Shown here: piece after piece, positions 25,844 to 34,703 of the stretch
Layout: the number at the start of each line of letters is the position of its first letter
How positions within the stretch are numbered: position 1 is the stretch's first letter
DNA from: Ruminococcus sp. zg-924
GTDB taxonomy: Bacteria > Bacillota > Clostridia > Oscillospirales > Acutalibacteraceae
Length of the DNA stretch: 38,357 bases
NCBI RefSeq assembly: GCF_024433635.1
Contig: NZ_WNJZ01000020.1
Span: 1-38,357, forward strand
Direction of reading: 5' to 3'
The notes under the pieces: model-generated
Told to the model about the DNA's origin: nothing
The model's database searches: none
What the model saw: the letters and a program-made list of their open reading frames with translations, nothing else
Program-made: the position numbers and the translations under genes

Positions 25844-25906
25844 ACCAATTCTCCTCTCAATTTTGACTTCTTTAATGTACCCTTGAAATTGTTCCAACCA
25901 AAAACA

Positions 25907-25946
25907 TCATACAATCATACAATCATACAATCATTTAATCATTTAA
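25907..25946. repeat. Five tandem octamers upstream of the RHS gene
   Basis: Three copies of TCATACAA are followed by two of TCATTTAA. They lie 64-103 bases ahead of the RHS start. The 350-bp gap 25844-26198 is otherwise AT-rich with no gene; I could not fix a promoter in it. Changes in octamer number could alter promoter spacing or a regulator site. Confidence 0.7.
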
Positions 25947-26198
25947 TCACCCCACACCTCTGTAAATTCATTACAAGTTTATAAACAGCTATACCACGCT
26001 TAATTATTCGTATTTTAAATTTGCATTTATCCTACTAAACAATTAAGTAGAGTAAATAATTTTCACATATATAGTAAAAATTATTGCTTTTAGTTTAAGT
26101 ATATCAGGATGAAGGCTCACTGTAAATTGATTGTTCGTATGAATATTTTGTGTATTTTTGTGAATATTCACCACTACTTTAATTCAATAATTTTATAT

Positions 26199-26639
26199 CT
26201 ATTCGTCATCCGTCCAGTCTTGTTTATTTATAAACTCATACACCAACCTTTCAATTTCTTTCAAATGATATTTTATTGTAATTGGTGAATGCACAGGAGG
26301 TTGTTCCTCTCTTTCAAGAAGAAAATCTATCGCCGTTTTCACTTTACTATGCAAGTATTCCATCTGTTTTTCGAGTATCTCAATTTCTTTTTCAGAAATG
26401 TTATTTACAGAATGTGCCACTCTTACAATTTGGTTGATGTTGTTTCTGATTCGGTTAATCTCGATCCATAATCTTAATACTGGTTCGGGGTTCATCATCC
26501 TTTTTCTTTCGGATAAGTTTAAAATGTATTTTGATATACTCATTCCCGCAGATTTAGCTCTTTCAGAAATTAACCTTTTCTCCTCTTTTGTCACTCGAAA
26601 ATGAACTCGCTCAGTTTTGTTTTCCACATTATTTTCCAA
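26199..26639 (-). CDS. mobC: MobC-like ribbon-helix-helix mobilization protein
   Basis: The recognised part begins at KTERVHFRVTKEEKRLISER, a typical MobC/BacMobC ribbon-helix-helix start, followed by AGMSISKYILNLSERK, INRIRNNINQIVRVAHSVN and a helical C-terminus. The frame is open to a GTG at 26741, but those extra codons contain the hairpins of a candidate oriT and lack a ribosome site, so I prefer the TTG at 26639, with modest certainty. MobC proteins bind oriT and help a relaxase nick DNA. No relaxase gene is present in the element, so it may use one supplied in trans. Confidence 0.75.
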   Translation of the reverse strand: MENNVENKTERVHFRVTKEEKRLISERAKSAGMSISKYILNLSERKRMMNPEPVLRLWIEINRIRNNINQIVRVAHSVNNISEKEIEILEKQMEYLHSKVKTAIDFLLEREEQPPVHSPITIKYHLKEIERLVYEFINKQDWTDDE

Positions 26640-26683
26640 GGTATTCTCATTCCCTTTAAAGTTTATTTTTCTGTTGGCTTCAT

Positions 26684-26768
26684 CCTTACGTGAACAGCTT
26701 TGCTGTGAGTCGTAAGGAGTGCAAGCACAGATTTTGTACACACATTAATAAAATGTGCGTACAAAATC
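26684..26768. other. Candidate oriT: nested inverted repeats upstream of mobC
   Basis: CCTTACG/CGTAAGG (26684-26690 with 26711-26717) encloses a second stem ACAGC/GCTGT (26694-26698 with 26702-26706). Directly beside it a 17-bp stem with one mismatch is formed by GATTTTGTACACACATT (26730-26746) and 26752-26768. A TTGGGG/CCCCAA stem follows at 26775-26792. Cruciform-rich DNA next to mobC is the usual setting of an origin of transfer. The nick site cannot be read from sequence alone. The rest of the gap to 27217 is AT-rich and empty. Confidence 0.45.
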
Positions 26769-27129
26769 ACCTTGTTGGGGAAATCACCCCAAACCCCAAA
26801 TCACTGCGTTCAGCGAAATAGTAATTTCAATTTTTGAATTGTGCAAAAGCTAATTTATCAAAAAACAAAAATTGCAAAATTCATTTTTACACATAGAAAA
26901 AACAAAAAATAATATTTCGAGATTTCTAATTTCGTATTTTATTTTTAGAAAATGTGTTGACTAAGCAATTCTTTAAAATTACGCTCACACAAAAAGACTA
27001 ATGAAAATAGTGTCTATAAGTAAAAAACTCTTTAGTGCCAATTCCAATATCTTTAATACTTTCTGCCAGAAAGTATTATTTGAAATTCAAAAATTTTATC
27101 TTTTATCTTTATTTTTATATAAGCTATCC

Positions 27130-27204
27130 GTGACGGTGCGTGTCGATGGTGACGATATTTTTGATACCTAAAACTAATCTCTAAAACACCGACACGACCG
27201 TCAC
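27130..27204. repeat. Inverted repeat just downstream of the repA-like gene
   Basis: GTGACGGTGCGTGTCG (27130-27145) is complementary to CGACACGACCGTCAC (27190-27204) apart from one unpaired base, with further GTGACG motifs nearby. It may be a replication or transfer structure, or simply a terminator without a U-tract for the RepA-like gene. Confidence 0.45.
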
Positions 27205-27217
27205 ACATCGTCACGCT

Positions 27218-28360
27218 TTACTCTTCAAGATGTAACCTTACCTTTCTCCCGTCATGACAGCGTGTGTTAGTATAATGTATTTTATACTCAGTGAACAATC
27301 TTCCTGCATTAATATTCAACTTCATAGTTAAAACATTCGGCTTTACATCAGCACCTAACTCTGCCACCAAAGCAGTAGGACTTCCACACCAGTCTGGCCG
27401 TTCTCTTGTAATAAATTGCGCAACCAATTCGAGGATCGGTTCCGGAGGCTCTTTCCAAAGTTCGGTTTCAACCTTTTCTAGCTCCCATACAAGTTTATCG
27501 ATATTGCGTGTAAGATAAAGTTTCTGGTCTTGCTGGTCTCTTCCGGCCACATAAAGAGTAGCTGAATTACTTGTACGTTTTTCTTTTTGCAGAAGAAAGG
27601 CACCGTCAGCTGCACCGAACAAACCATTCGTCCCCGAAATCATATCAAATATATCGTCAGCATATTGCTTGCGAGTATGATGTACTATCAACATACAGAT
27701 ACTGTAATTATCAGCAAACCTTTTAAGCCTTGTGATAATGTCGTAATCACTTGCATAGCTGTATCTATCACTACTAGACTCTCTGATCTTTTTTAATGTA
27801 TCAACAATAATCAATATAGTATCGGGATGCTCCTGCATGAATCCAGTAAGTTGTTCATCAAGTCCATTTCCAAGCGGAGCTACAGAAATTGAAAAATAGA
27901 GCCTATCAGTACCGTCAGTACCAAACATACGATACGATCTCTCTTGTAGCCGTCGGTAATCATCTTCAAGCGCAAGATACAATACTACTCCTTTTCTCAC
28001 ACTATAATTCCATAAAGGAATTCCCATACTGATATGGTACGCAATCTGAGCCATTAAAAAACTCTTTCCAATCTTTGGTGAGCCGACAAAAAGGTAGGTG
28101 CCCGGATAAAGCAATCCTTCGATTAATGGCATTTTACTTTTATACACAGTTTCGAACAGTTCACTCATTGAAATGGTATTGAGATATGAAGGATCAAGCT
28201 TACGCAGTAACTTTATCTCCATTTCCTTGATAGCTATCTCAGCACATTCTAATTTATTATCGTTCTCATGCAAATTATTATCAACATCTTCATATATCGA
28301 CTGCCTTGTTTCCCCATCATATGAAGTCATATAGTCAGTCATCATCATTTTATCGTCCAT
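27218..28360 (-). CDS. RepA-like AAA/RecA-fold replication ATPase
   Basis: 380 residues from ATG 28360 (AAAGGAG six bases upstream; ten more codons are open). Walker A is FVGSPKIGKSF, Walker B is TILIIVDTLKK, and a LIVHHTRKQ motif follows as in hexameric RepA/AAA_25 helicases of plasmids and integrative elements. The C-terminal 80 residues (DWCGSPTALVAELG and onwards) look like a small winged-helix domain. Its probable role is replication of the excised element or loading at its origin. It is transcribed with the Xis-like gene upstream and mobC downstream. Confidence 0.75.
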   Translation of the reverse strand: MDDKMMMTDYMTSYDGETRQSIYEDVDNNLHENDNKLECAEIAIKEMEIKLLRKLDPSYLNTISMSELFETVYKSKMPLIEGLLYPGTYLFVGSPKIGKSFLMAQIAYHISMGIPLWNYSVRKGVVLYLALEDDYRRLQERSYRMFGTDGTDRLYFSISVAPLGNGLDEQLTGFMQEHPDTILIIVDTLKKIRESSSDRYSYASDYDIITRLKRFADNYSICMLIVHHTRKQYADDIFDMISGTNGLFGAADGAFLLQKEKRTSNSATLYVAGRDQQDQKLYLTRNIDKLVWELEKVETELWKEPPEPILELVAQFITRERPDWCGSPTALVAELGADVKPNVLTMKLNINAGRLFTEYKIHYTNTRCHDGRKVRLHLEE

Positions 28361-28483
28361 TATTTTCTCCTTTAAAGCAACTAAAAACAAAAAATATTAA
28401 TTGTTACATTTTGAGATTTGTCTGTCGTCTGATTTTAGTTTTCAATTCACGCATTATTCATCGGGCAATATCAACATTTACCA

Positions 28484-28681
28484 TTATAAGCAGCTTTCGG
28501 TATTAGAATTAAGAAATTCACAAAATCGTTCCAAATTTATTAATATCTTCTTACCGGCACGAAAACCAACAATTTTCCCATCTAAGTATAATTGCCTAAT
28601 CCTATAAGGAGCCACACCTGTTCGTTCCGAAACCTCATTAATGGTCATCATTGTTGGAACATTGTATTCTTTCGCCATCAT
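28484..28681 (-). CDS. Excisionase-like HTH protein
   Basis: 65 residues with a MerR/HTH_17-like DNA-binding domain: TINEVSERTGVAPYRIRQLY, DGKIVGFRAGKKILINLERF. This is the usual form of Xis or small recombination directionality proteins in clostridial elements. It is divergent from the repressor gene at 28814 and first in the xis-repA-mobC transcript behind the promoter at 28752-28780. Start is the first of two adjacent ATGs; the second is equally possible. Confidence 0.75.
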   Translation of the reverse strand: MMAKEYNVPTMMTINEVSERTGVAPYRIRQLYLDGKIVGFRAGKKILINLERFCEFLNSNTESCL

Positions 28682-28751
28682 TATTCATACCAATCCTTTT
28701 CATTTAATTTTTAGTAAACTATTGCAATTAGCAGTAATTTATGGTATTTTA

Positions 28752-28780
28752 ATTATATAGCCTTTTTAAGACTATGTAAA
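28752..28780 (-). promoter_or_regulatory. Promoter for the xis-repA-mobC transcript
   Basis: On the minus strand TTTACA (28780-28775) and TATAAT (28757-28752) are 17 bases apart, about 70 bases ahead of the Xis-like start. The region also contains the divergent repressor gene's 5' flank, so the repressor could bind here to keep the element quiet. Confidence 0.7.
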
Positions 28781-28813
28781 GGGCTAAATATTACACTTCA
28801 GGAGGACATCATA

Positions 28814-29473
28814 GTGAATTCGTCTAATATCGGAGCTATTTTAAAGTCACGAATTAAAGAACTGAACTTTACACAAACTGAGTTTGCCGAAAAAGCAGGA
28901 ATAGGTGTTTCTACATTAAAAAAGTATATTTCCGGACAACTGCCATATTCAATTGAACTTCTTGATAAATTTTCAGAATTGTTAAATTGTTCTTATGAAT
29001 ACTTGTTAGGAAAATCGCCTAAACCGCACGGTTCGTTTCTGGAATTACAACGTCTTACAGGATTATCAAACTCAGCTATAAAAAATTTGTTGGTTATTAT
29101 CGATTTGAAAAATGAAAATATTAACGAATCATTTGTAGCATTAGAGAAACTAATGGAAAACCTAGAAATACTGGATTATATAGGTACATACCTACTTTAC
29201 GCAGAGGAAAACGACCCTTTTCTTTATCAGCGTTTATATAGACAACAAACGGGTTTTGGCGGTGTAGAGCTATCTGTAAACGACATTCCGGATTTATTGG
29301 TATTCAAAGTAGAAAGACTTATAAAAGCTTTACACACCGATATGAACGCTGAGAAAAAAGAACATAATAACCCAGATACAATTTTATCAAAAGAAGAAAT
29401 AGACAGTATTTTAAAAGAGCAAAATATAGAATGGAGTGAAGAATGTGGCAAATATACGCGCAAGAAAAAATAA
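28814..29473 (+). CDS. XRE-family repressor of the element
   Basis: 219 residues from GTG 28814, preceded by AGGAGG. Residues about 7-65 are a Cro/C1 helix-turn-helix (LKSRIKELNFTQTEFAEKAG, STLKKYISGQLPYS). The rest is helical without the Ser/Lys autocleavage pair of LexA-like repressors that I can see. It overlaps the integrase gene by 29 bases, so repressor and integrase are co-transcribed. Divergence from xis suggests a lysogeny-like switch controlling excision. Confidence 0.8.
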   Translation: MNSSNIGAILKSRIKELNFTQTEFAEKAGIGVSTLKKYISGQLPYSIELLDKFSELLNCSYEYLLGKSPKPHGSFLELQRLTGLSNSAIKNLLVIIDLKNENINESFVALEKLMENLEILDYIGTYLLYAEENDPFLYQRLYRQQTGFGGVELSVNDIPDLLVFKVERLIKALHTDMNAEKKEHNNPDTILSKEEIDSILKEQNIEWSEECGKYTRKKK

Positions 29474-30647
29474 ATCGGGCAAAATTATATCCTATGAAAT
29501 TCGTGTATTCAAGGGCAGAGATAGTTCCGGAAAGCAGTTACAACCCTATGTAATGACATGGAAACCCCAACCAAATATGACCGACAAGCAAATAGAAAAG
29601 GAACTTAACACACAAGCTGTTATATTTGAACAGAAATGCAAACACGGTTTGGCTGTTGATACACGCCAAAGCTTTCAGCAATATGCCGAATATGTTATCT
29701 CGCTGAAAGAACGAAATGGCGTTAAACATAGTACATTAACTCGGTATAAAGATTTGCTAGCCAGAATAACACCAATAATCGGTTATTTAAAACTTGCCGA
29801 TATACGTCCTGCTCACTTAAATAAGCTTTACGAGGAATTAAGCAAGCCCGGACAAAACAAGCGAACTGGAGGCTGTCTGTCAAATAAAACCATACTTGAA
29901 TACCACCGATTGATTTCATCAATTTTTACTCAGGCAGAAAAAGAACTAATTATCCCCTATAACCCCGCTAACAGAGCCACGCCGCCTAAAGTTCAGCACA
30001 AGGAAGCAGCCTACTTTGAAATTGAAGATATAGAACGAATTAGAGACTGTCTTGAAAAAGAACCAATAAAGTGGAAAACCCTCATGCATCTCTTCTTAAT
30101 AACAGGAGCACGCAGAGGCGAAATAGCTGGATTAAAATGGAAGGTAGTTGACTGGAAACATAATCAAATACATATTTGCAACAATCTGCTTTACTCGGCA
30201 GATATAGGAATTTATGAAACGACAACAAAAAACACCACATCAGATAGATATGTAAAGCTGCCCAGCGAAACTATGGAACTGCTAAAACAATATCAGAAAT
30301 GGTATAATAATCAAAAGGATGAGTGTGGGAGTTGGTGGAAAGATACAGACTACTTATTTGTTCAAGACAACGGAAGTCCAATGCATCCTGACAGCATCAC
30401 AGATTATATGACCAAGTTTTCAAAAAAGTACGAATTACCTCATATTCATCCACACAAATTCAGACATACAATGGCAAGTATTTTATACTTTAACGGTGTT
30501 GATAGTATAAGCATATCCAAGAGATTGGGACACGCAAAGGTCAGTACGACAACAGACATTTACAGCCATATAATAAAAAAAGCAGATGAAAAATCTGCTG
30601 AATGTATTGCTGATGCTATTTTACGAATAGGCAAAAATGGTAGTTGA
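29445..30647 (+). CDS. int: Tyrosine site-specific integrase
   Basis: 400 residues from GTG 29445, which has GGAG eight bases upstream; the frame is open three codons further to another GTG. The N-terminus (MANIRARKNKSGK) is an AP2-like arm-binding domain, then a SAM-like core-binding domain, then the catalytic domain with Arg in TGARRGEIAG (about 223), HPHKFRH (His 337, Arg 340), LGHAKVSTT (His 363) and the nucleophile Tyr373 in TDIYSH. All catalytic residues are present. It lies 98 bases from attR in tRNA-fMet and should drive integration at the 45-bp core. Confidence 0.93.
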   Translation: MANIRARKNKSGKIISYEIRVFKGRDSSGKQLQPYVMTWKPQPNMTDKQIEKELNTQAVIFEQKCKHGLAVDTRQSFQQYAEYVISLKERNGVKHSTLTRYKDLLARITPIIGYLKLADIRPAHLNKLYEELSKPGQNKRTGGCLSNKTILEYHRLISSIFTQAEKELIIPYNPANRATPPKVQHKEAAYFEIEDIERIRDCLEKEPIKWKTLMHLFLITGARRGEIAGLKWKVVDWKHNQIHICNNLLYSADIGIYETTTKNTTSDRYVKLPSETMELLKQYQKWYNNQKDECGSWWKDTDYLFVQDNGSPMHPDSITDYMTKFSKKYELPHIHPHKFRHTMASILYFNGVDSISISKRLGHAKVSTTTDIYSHIIKKADEKSAECIADAILRIGKNGS

Positions 30648-30656
30648 CCATTTACA

Positions 30657-30679
30657 GTTGGCTTTTTGTTGGCTTTTTT
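30657..30679 (+). repeat. 23-bp end repeat, right copy
   Basis: Identical to 14325-14347, 10 bases after the integrase stop and 67 bases from the tRNA. Candidate arm-type site for the integrase. Confidence 0.5.
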
Positions 30680-30707
30680 CGACTGTATTTAATTTAAGCA
30701 TAAAAAT

Positions 30708-30740
30708 AGCCCCATTAACAAACGGCTTGTTAATGGGGTT
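30708..30740. terminator. Terminator between integrase and tRNA-fMet
   Basis: CCCCATTAACAA (30710-30721) and TTGTTAATGGGG (30727-30738) form a perfect 12-bp stem with a 5-base loop and T or A tracts on both sides. It probably ends both the integrase transcript and the minus-strand tRNA transcript. Confidence 0.85.
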
Positions 30741-30745
30741 TTCAT

Positions 30746-30822
<77 letters not shown>

Positions 30823-30922
30823 ATATATGTTTTAGTGTTCCCTTGAGAACGCTAAAACATAATAACACAAAACCAAAGCTGTGTCAAGGCTTTTTTAAAA
30901 TTTTCTGAAATTTTTCTTTCGT

Positions 30923-32113
30923 TTAATAATCCACCTTGTCAAGTATGCCCGTAAGGTACGCTATCACTACTCCGTAGTTGCTCATAGGCACACCCTGACT
31001 CTTTGCGCTTTCAACTCTTGACATAACATATCGACGGTTGAACATACACGCACCGCACTGAATAACCAAATCGTAGCCTGTCAAATCCTTGGGAAAGTTC
31101 TGTCCGTTTACGTTGTCAATGTGCAATCCCTGTCCGTATCTTGCTTTGAGCATACGGGGCAGCTTTTCTCTGCCGATGTCCTCCTTAAGAGGAACGTGCG
31201 TGCAAGCCTCGGCAATAAGTATTTTCGAGTTCTCGTTCAGACTCTCAAAAACGCTTGTGCTGTTAACAAAGTAGTCGATATCGCCCTTGTACTTTGCAAA
31301 CAGGGTTGAAAATGATGTCAAACGGCTCTCCTCAGGCTTTTTCTCGTACACCGTTTTAAACACCTGCGAGTCGGTAATTATCAGCTTAGGCGCCTTTGAT
31401 AGAGCCGCAAGAGTCTGCTCAAGGCGGTCTGTGGTACAGCTCATTACAAGACACTTTTTGTCAAGAAGCTCACGCATAGTCTGCACCTGCGGCAGAATCA
31501 GCCTGCCCTTGGGCGCCTGAATATCCTGCGGCATAACAAGCAGTACAAGGTCGCCGTCGGCACATAAGTCGCCGGTTATTGTTCTTTCGCCGAAATCATC
31601 GGGAACACTGCTGACAAGCGCCTTGCGCAGGCTGTCTATTCCCTCGCCTGTTTTTGCACTTACAGAAATTGCGTCCTTCTTGCAAAGGCTTTCAACCTCA
31701 TCTTTAATCTCGGAAACATTCTCAAGAACATCAGTCTTGTTTATTACGGGAATGAACGGAATGTTCTGCTGTGACAAAAGCCTCACCCACTGCTTTTCGC
31801 TGTTGTCGGGAGCGCAGCTGAATATAAGCAGGGCTATATCGGTCTTGTCGAGTGCATTTTTTGTTTGGCTTATTCTTTTGTTTCCAAGCTCACCCTCATC
31901 ATCAAAGCCGGCTGTGTCGATGAAAACAACAGGACCTATGCCGTGAATTTCCATTGACTTATATACAGGGTCGGTGGTTGTTCCGGCAACGTCTGACACA
32001 ACGGAAATCTGCTGATTTGTCAGCGCATTTGTAAGCGACGATTTGCCGCTGTTTCGCTTGCCAAAAAGTCCTATATGCAGTCTTGTGCCTCTCGGCGTTT
32101 CATTAAGGCTCAC
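30923..32113 (-). CDS. hydF: [FeFe]-hydrogenase maturation GTPase HydF
   Basis: 396 residues from GTG 32113 (GGAG five bases upstream). The N-terminal GTPase shows the P-loop GKRNSGKSS (18-26), DTAG and NKTD. The C-terminal part carries the cluster ligands CTH and CGAC, needed to bind a [4Fe-4S] cluster and the 2Fe precursor. HydF is the scaffold that delivers the diiron unit to apo-hydrogenase HydA. It is last in the hydE-hydG-hydF operon, 46 bases after hydG. The structural hydrogenase gene is not in the window. Confidence 0.95.
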   Translation of the reverse strand: MSLNETPRGTRLHIGLFGKRNSGKSSLTNALTNQQISVVSDVAGTTTDPVYKSMEIHGIGPVVFIDTAGFDDEGELGNKRISQTKNALDKTDIALLIFSCAPDNSEKQWVRLLSQQNIPFIPVINKTDVLENVSEIKDEVESLCKKDAISVSAKTGEGIDSLRKALVSSVPDDFGERTITGDLCADGDLVLLVMPQDIQAPKGRLILPQVQTMRELLDKKCLVMSCTTDRLEQTLAALSKAPKLIITDSQVFKTVYEKKPEESRLTSFSTLFAKYKGDIDYFVNSTSVFESLNENSKILIAEACTHVPLKEDIGREKLPRMLKARYGQGLHIDNVNGQNFPKDLTGYDLVIQCGACMFNRRYVMSRVESAKSQGVPMSNYGVVIAYLTGILDKVDY

Positions 32114-32159
32114 ACTATCACTCCTTGAAATACAATATCATAAACCAAATTGCTTTGTC

Positions 32160-33584
32160 TTAAAATCTGAAATCTCTTTTGCCGTCGTGAAGCTCCTTAA
32201 GATACTCGGCGGCTATGCTCTTTACCTTTGGGTTCGTTATCTTTTCAAGCTCCTCCTTGATTACAGCCTCGCCCTTTTTCTGTGTGTCCTCGCTTGCGTA
32301 GTCCTCAAGGTACTCCTTAAGAGTCATCAGCGCATTTGGCTGACAGCAGTTTACAATCTGCCCCGACTTCAAAAGACTCATAAAGCGGTCGCCTGTTCTT
32401 CCCTCACGGTAGCAGGCTGTGCAGAAGCTTGGAATATAGCCAAGGCTTAAAAGCCAGTTAACAACCTCGTCAAGCGTGCGGTTATCGCTTATATCAAACT
32501 GAGCGGAATTCTCCTCCTCCGGCTCAGGCTCGCAGTATCCGCCTACGCTTGTGCGTGACGCACCGCTTATCTGCGAAATGCCAAGGTCAAGCACTTTCTT
32601 GCGGCTTGCCTGTGACTCTCTTGTTGATACAATCATACCTGTGTACGGAACCGCTATGCGGATAACTGCAACTATCTTTTCAAAAATATCGTCTGAAATT
32701 GCGTTTGTAAACTCGCTTGGGTCAATGTCATCAGCAGGGCAGATTCTCGGCACGCTTATCGTGTGAGGACCTACGCCGTGTGCCGCTTCAAGATGCTCTG
32801 CGTGCATAATGATTCCGGTGAAATCATAGCGGTACATATTAAGTCCGAACAGCACTCCAAGTCCTACATCGTCAATGCCGCCCTCCATTGCTCTGTCCAT
32901 AGCCTCGGTGTGGTAGGCATAATTGTGCTTAGGGCCTGTTGGGTGAAGCTTTTCGTAATTTTCTTTGTGGTAGGTTTCCTGAAACAGAATGTATGTGCCT
33001 ATTCCCGCCTCTTTAAGCTTGCGGTAATTCTCAACCGTTGTTGCGGCTATGTTGACATTTACACGGCGAATTGCTCCGTTTTTGTGCTTTATCGAATATA
33101 TAGTCTTTATGCTTTCAAGTATGTACTCAATCGGGTTGTTCACAGGGTCCTCGCCGGCTTCAAGCGCAAGCCTTTTATGACCCATATCCTGCAATGCGAT
33201 TACCTCGTTTTTAATCTCCTCCTGCGTGAGCTTTTTGCGGCAAATGTGCTTATTCTTGTAGTGGTACGGGCAGTACACACAGCCGTTTACGCAGTAGTTT
33301 GACAGATAAAGCGGAGCGAACATTACTATTCTTCTGCCGTAGAAGCGTTCCTTTATCTCTTTGGCAAGCTTAAATATTTTCTCGTTCTCCTCCTCAAGCT
33401 CACAGTCAAGAAGCACAAGAGCTTCTCTGTGGGAAACTCCCTTACCCTCTTTAGCTTTCTCAATTATAGAATTGATAAGCTCCTTGTTATTCTTGTTTTC
33501 GTCGGCATATTTCAGAGTTTCCTCAATTTCCTCATGATTGATGAACTCCTCTGCCTTAAGTGATTTTGGATCATACTTATACAT
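32160..33584 (-). CDS. hydG: Radical SAM tyrosine lyase HydG
   Basis: 474 residues from ATG 33584, preceded by AAGGAAG. The radical-SAM cluster motif is CVNGCVYC (98-105). The C-terminal auxiliary cluster cysteines are in FCTACYREGRTGD and, 22 residues on, NCCQPN. HydG cleaves tyrosine to p-cresol, CO and cyanide, and builds the Fe(CO)(CN) synthon for the H-cluster. Full length with no break visible. Transcribed from the same promoter as hydE, 63 bases downstream of it. Confidence 0.95.
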   Translation of the reverse strand: MYKYDPKSLKAEEFINHEEIEETLKYADENKNNKELINSIIEKAKEGKGVSHREALVLLDCELEEENEKIFKLAKEIKERFYGRRIVMFAPLYLSNYCVNGCVYCPYHYKNKHICRKKLTQEEIKNEVIALQDMGHKRLALEAGEDPVNNPIEYILESIKTIYSIKHKNGAIRRVNVNIAATTVENYRKLKEAGIGTYILFQETYHKENYEKLHPTGPKHNYAYHTEAMDRAMEGGIDDVGLGVLFGLNMYRYDFTGIIMHAEHLEAAHGVGPHTISVPRICPADDIDPSEFTNAISDDIFEKIVAVIRIAVPYTGMIVSTRESQASRKKVLDLGISQISGASRTSVGGYCEPEPEEENSAQFDISDNRTLDEVVNWLLSLGYIPSFCTACYREGRTGDRFMSLLKSGQIVNCCQPNALMTLKEYLEDYASEDTQKKGEAVIKEELEKITNPKVKSIAAEYLKELHDGKRDFRF

Positions 33585-33647
33585 AGCTTTTACTTCCTTA
33601 TATTTTATTTTTTGATTTGTATATTAATGTGCGGTAGTGATTTTGTC

Positions 33648-34703
33648 TTAATTGCCGCATAGCGCCACAGCGTCGCCCCTGTCCGTCACAATTTCATAGC
33701 CAATGCTCTCAACTCTGCGGCTTAAGCAAAAGCGGCACTCAGCCGCCTCCTCGCCTGTGCAGATTTTGTTGTCATACAGCGAGTAATCCTTCCTGTGCAT
33801 AACCGGCGACAAATTCGGCATTACAACATTTGCTCCGGCAAGAATTCCCCTTTCTCGTCCGTCCGGCGCAATTGTGCCAAGTGCGGTTGTTGCCGGCAAG
33901 AGAATATTCGGGTGAATCAGCCTGATTATCGCAAGGAGCTTCAATGTTAAGTCACAGTTGCCTGGTTTGAACCTTGCAAACGGCGTGTCCTTATGCGGAA
34001 TGAACGGCCCTATGCCGACCATTTGCGGTTCAATCTTCTTGATAAACTGCAAGTCCTTGTATATGCTCTCCTGCGTCTGATACGGCGAGCCTACCATAAT
34101 GCCGACTCCTGTCTGATATCCGATTTCTTTTAAATCTCTTATACACCGCATACGGTTTTCAAAGCTCATTTTTTCGGGGTGAAGTTTTTTGTAGTGCTCA
34201 CAATCGGCTGTTTCGTGCCGCAAAAGATAGCGGTCTGCGCCTGCGTCAAAGTATCGCTCATAAGAGCGGCGGCTTCTCTCGCCGATAGAGAGTGTAACAG
34301 CACAACTTGGGTAAAGCGACTTTATTTTGCTTATTATCCGCACATAATCATCATCCGTATAGTGCATATCCTCGCCGCCCTGCAAAACAAAGGTACGAAA
34401 GCCGAGGGAATAACCGTTTTTACAGCAGTCAAGAATCTCGTCCTCGCCAAGCCTGTACCGCCGAGCGTTTTTGTTTGAGGCTCTTATTCCGCAGTAGAGG
34501 CAATCATTTTTACAATAGTTTGTGAACTCGATAAGTCCTCGAACATAGATTTTATTTCCGTAATATTTTTTAGCCTGCTCTCGACTTTTTGAGTAGAGAT
34601 ATTCAAGCTCCTGCTTGTCCCCGCAGTGAATAATCTCCTTGAATTCGTCAAAGCTTAAAAAGCCGTTTTGACGTAATCTGTCAACTATATTGTGTATAGC
34701 TAT
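33648..34703 (-). CDS. hydE: Radical SAM maturase HydE with apparent AUA start
   Basis: The reading frame contains the whole family sequence: IVDRLRQNGFLSFDEFKE, YVRGLIEFTNYCKNDCLYCG (cluster Cys 64, 68, 71), GFRTFVLQGGEDMHY and GIMVGSPYQTQ. Between the upstream TAA (34709-34707) and the cluster motif there is no ATG, GTG or TTG; the first such codon (34385) would delete the cluster. AAAGGAG ends nine bases before ATA 34703, which gives a 351-residue protein, normal for HydE. So either AUA is used as start, or an ATG was mutated or misread. HydE helps make the dithiolate bridge of the H-cluster. Confidence 0.85.
   Translation of the reverse strand: MAIHNIVDRLRQNGFLSFDEFKEIIHCGDKQELEYLYSKSREQAKKYYGNKIYVRGLIEFTNYCKNDCLYCGIRASNKNARRYRLGEDEILDCCKNGYSLGFRTFVLQGGEDMHYTDDDYVRIISKIKSLYPSCAVTLSIGERSRRSYERYFDAGADRYLLRHETADCEHYKKLHPEKMSFENRMRCIRDLKEIGYQTGVGIMVGSPYQTQESIYKDLQFIKKIEPQMVGIGPFIPHKDTPFARFKPGNCDLTLKLLAIIRLIHPNILLPATTALGTIAPDGRERGILAGANVVMPNLSPVMHRKDYSLYDNKICTGEEAAECRFCLSRRVESIGYEIVTDRGDAVALCGN

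Noticed and set aside
20561-25886. Numerous plus-strand open frames opposite the RHS gene
   Set aside because: They are antisense shadows of the repetitive RHS coding frame; no ribosome sites, and identical shadows occur in both copies of the duplicated core.
25907-25946. CRISPR-like repeat array
   Set aside because: Units are 8 bp, directly adjacent and without spacers; no cas genes nearby.
33648-34385. HydE starting at 34385
   Set aside because: This start would remove the radical-SAM cysteines, although upstream codons in the same frame encode them perfectly.
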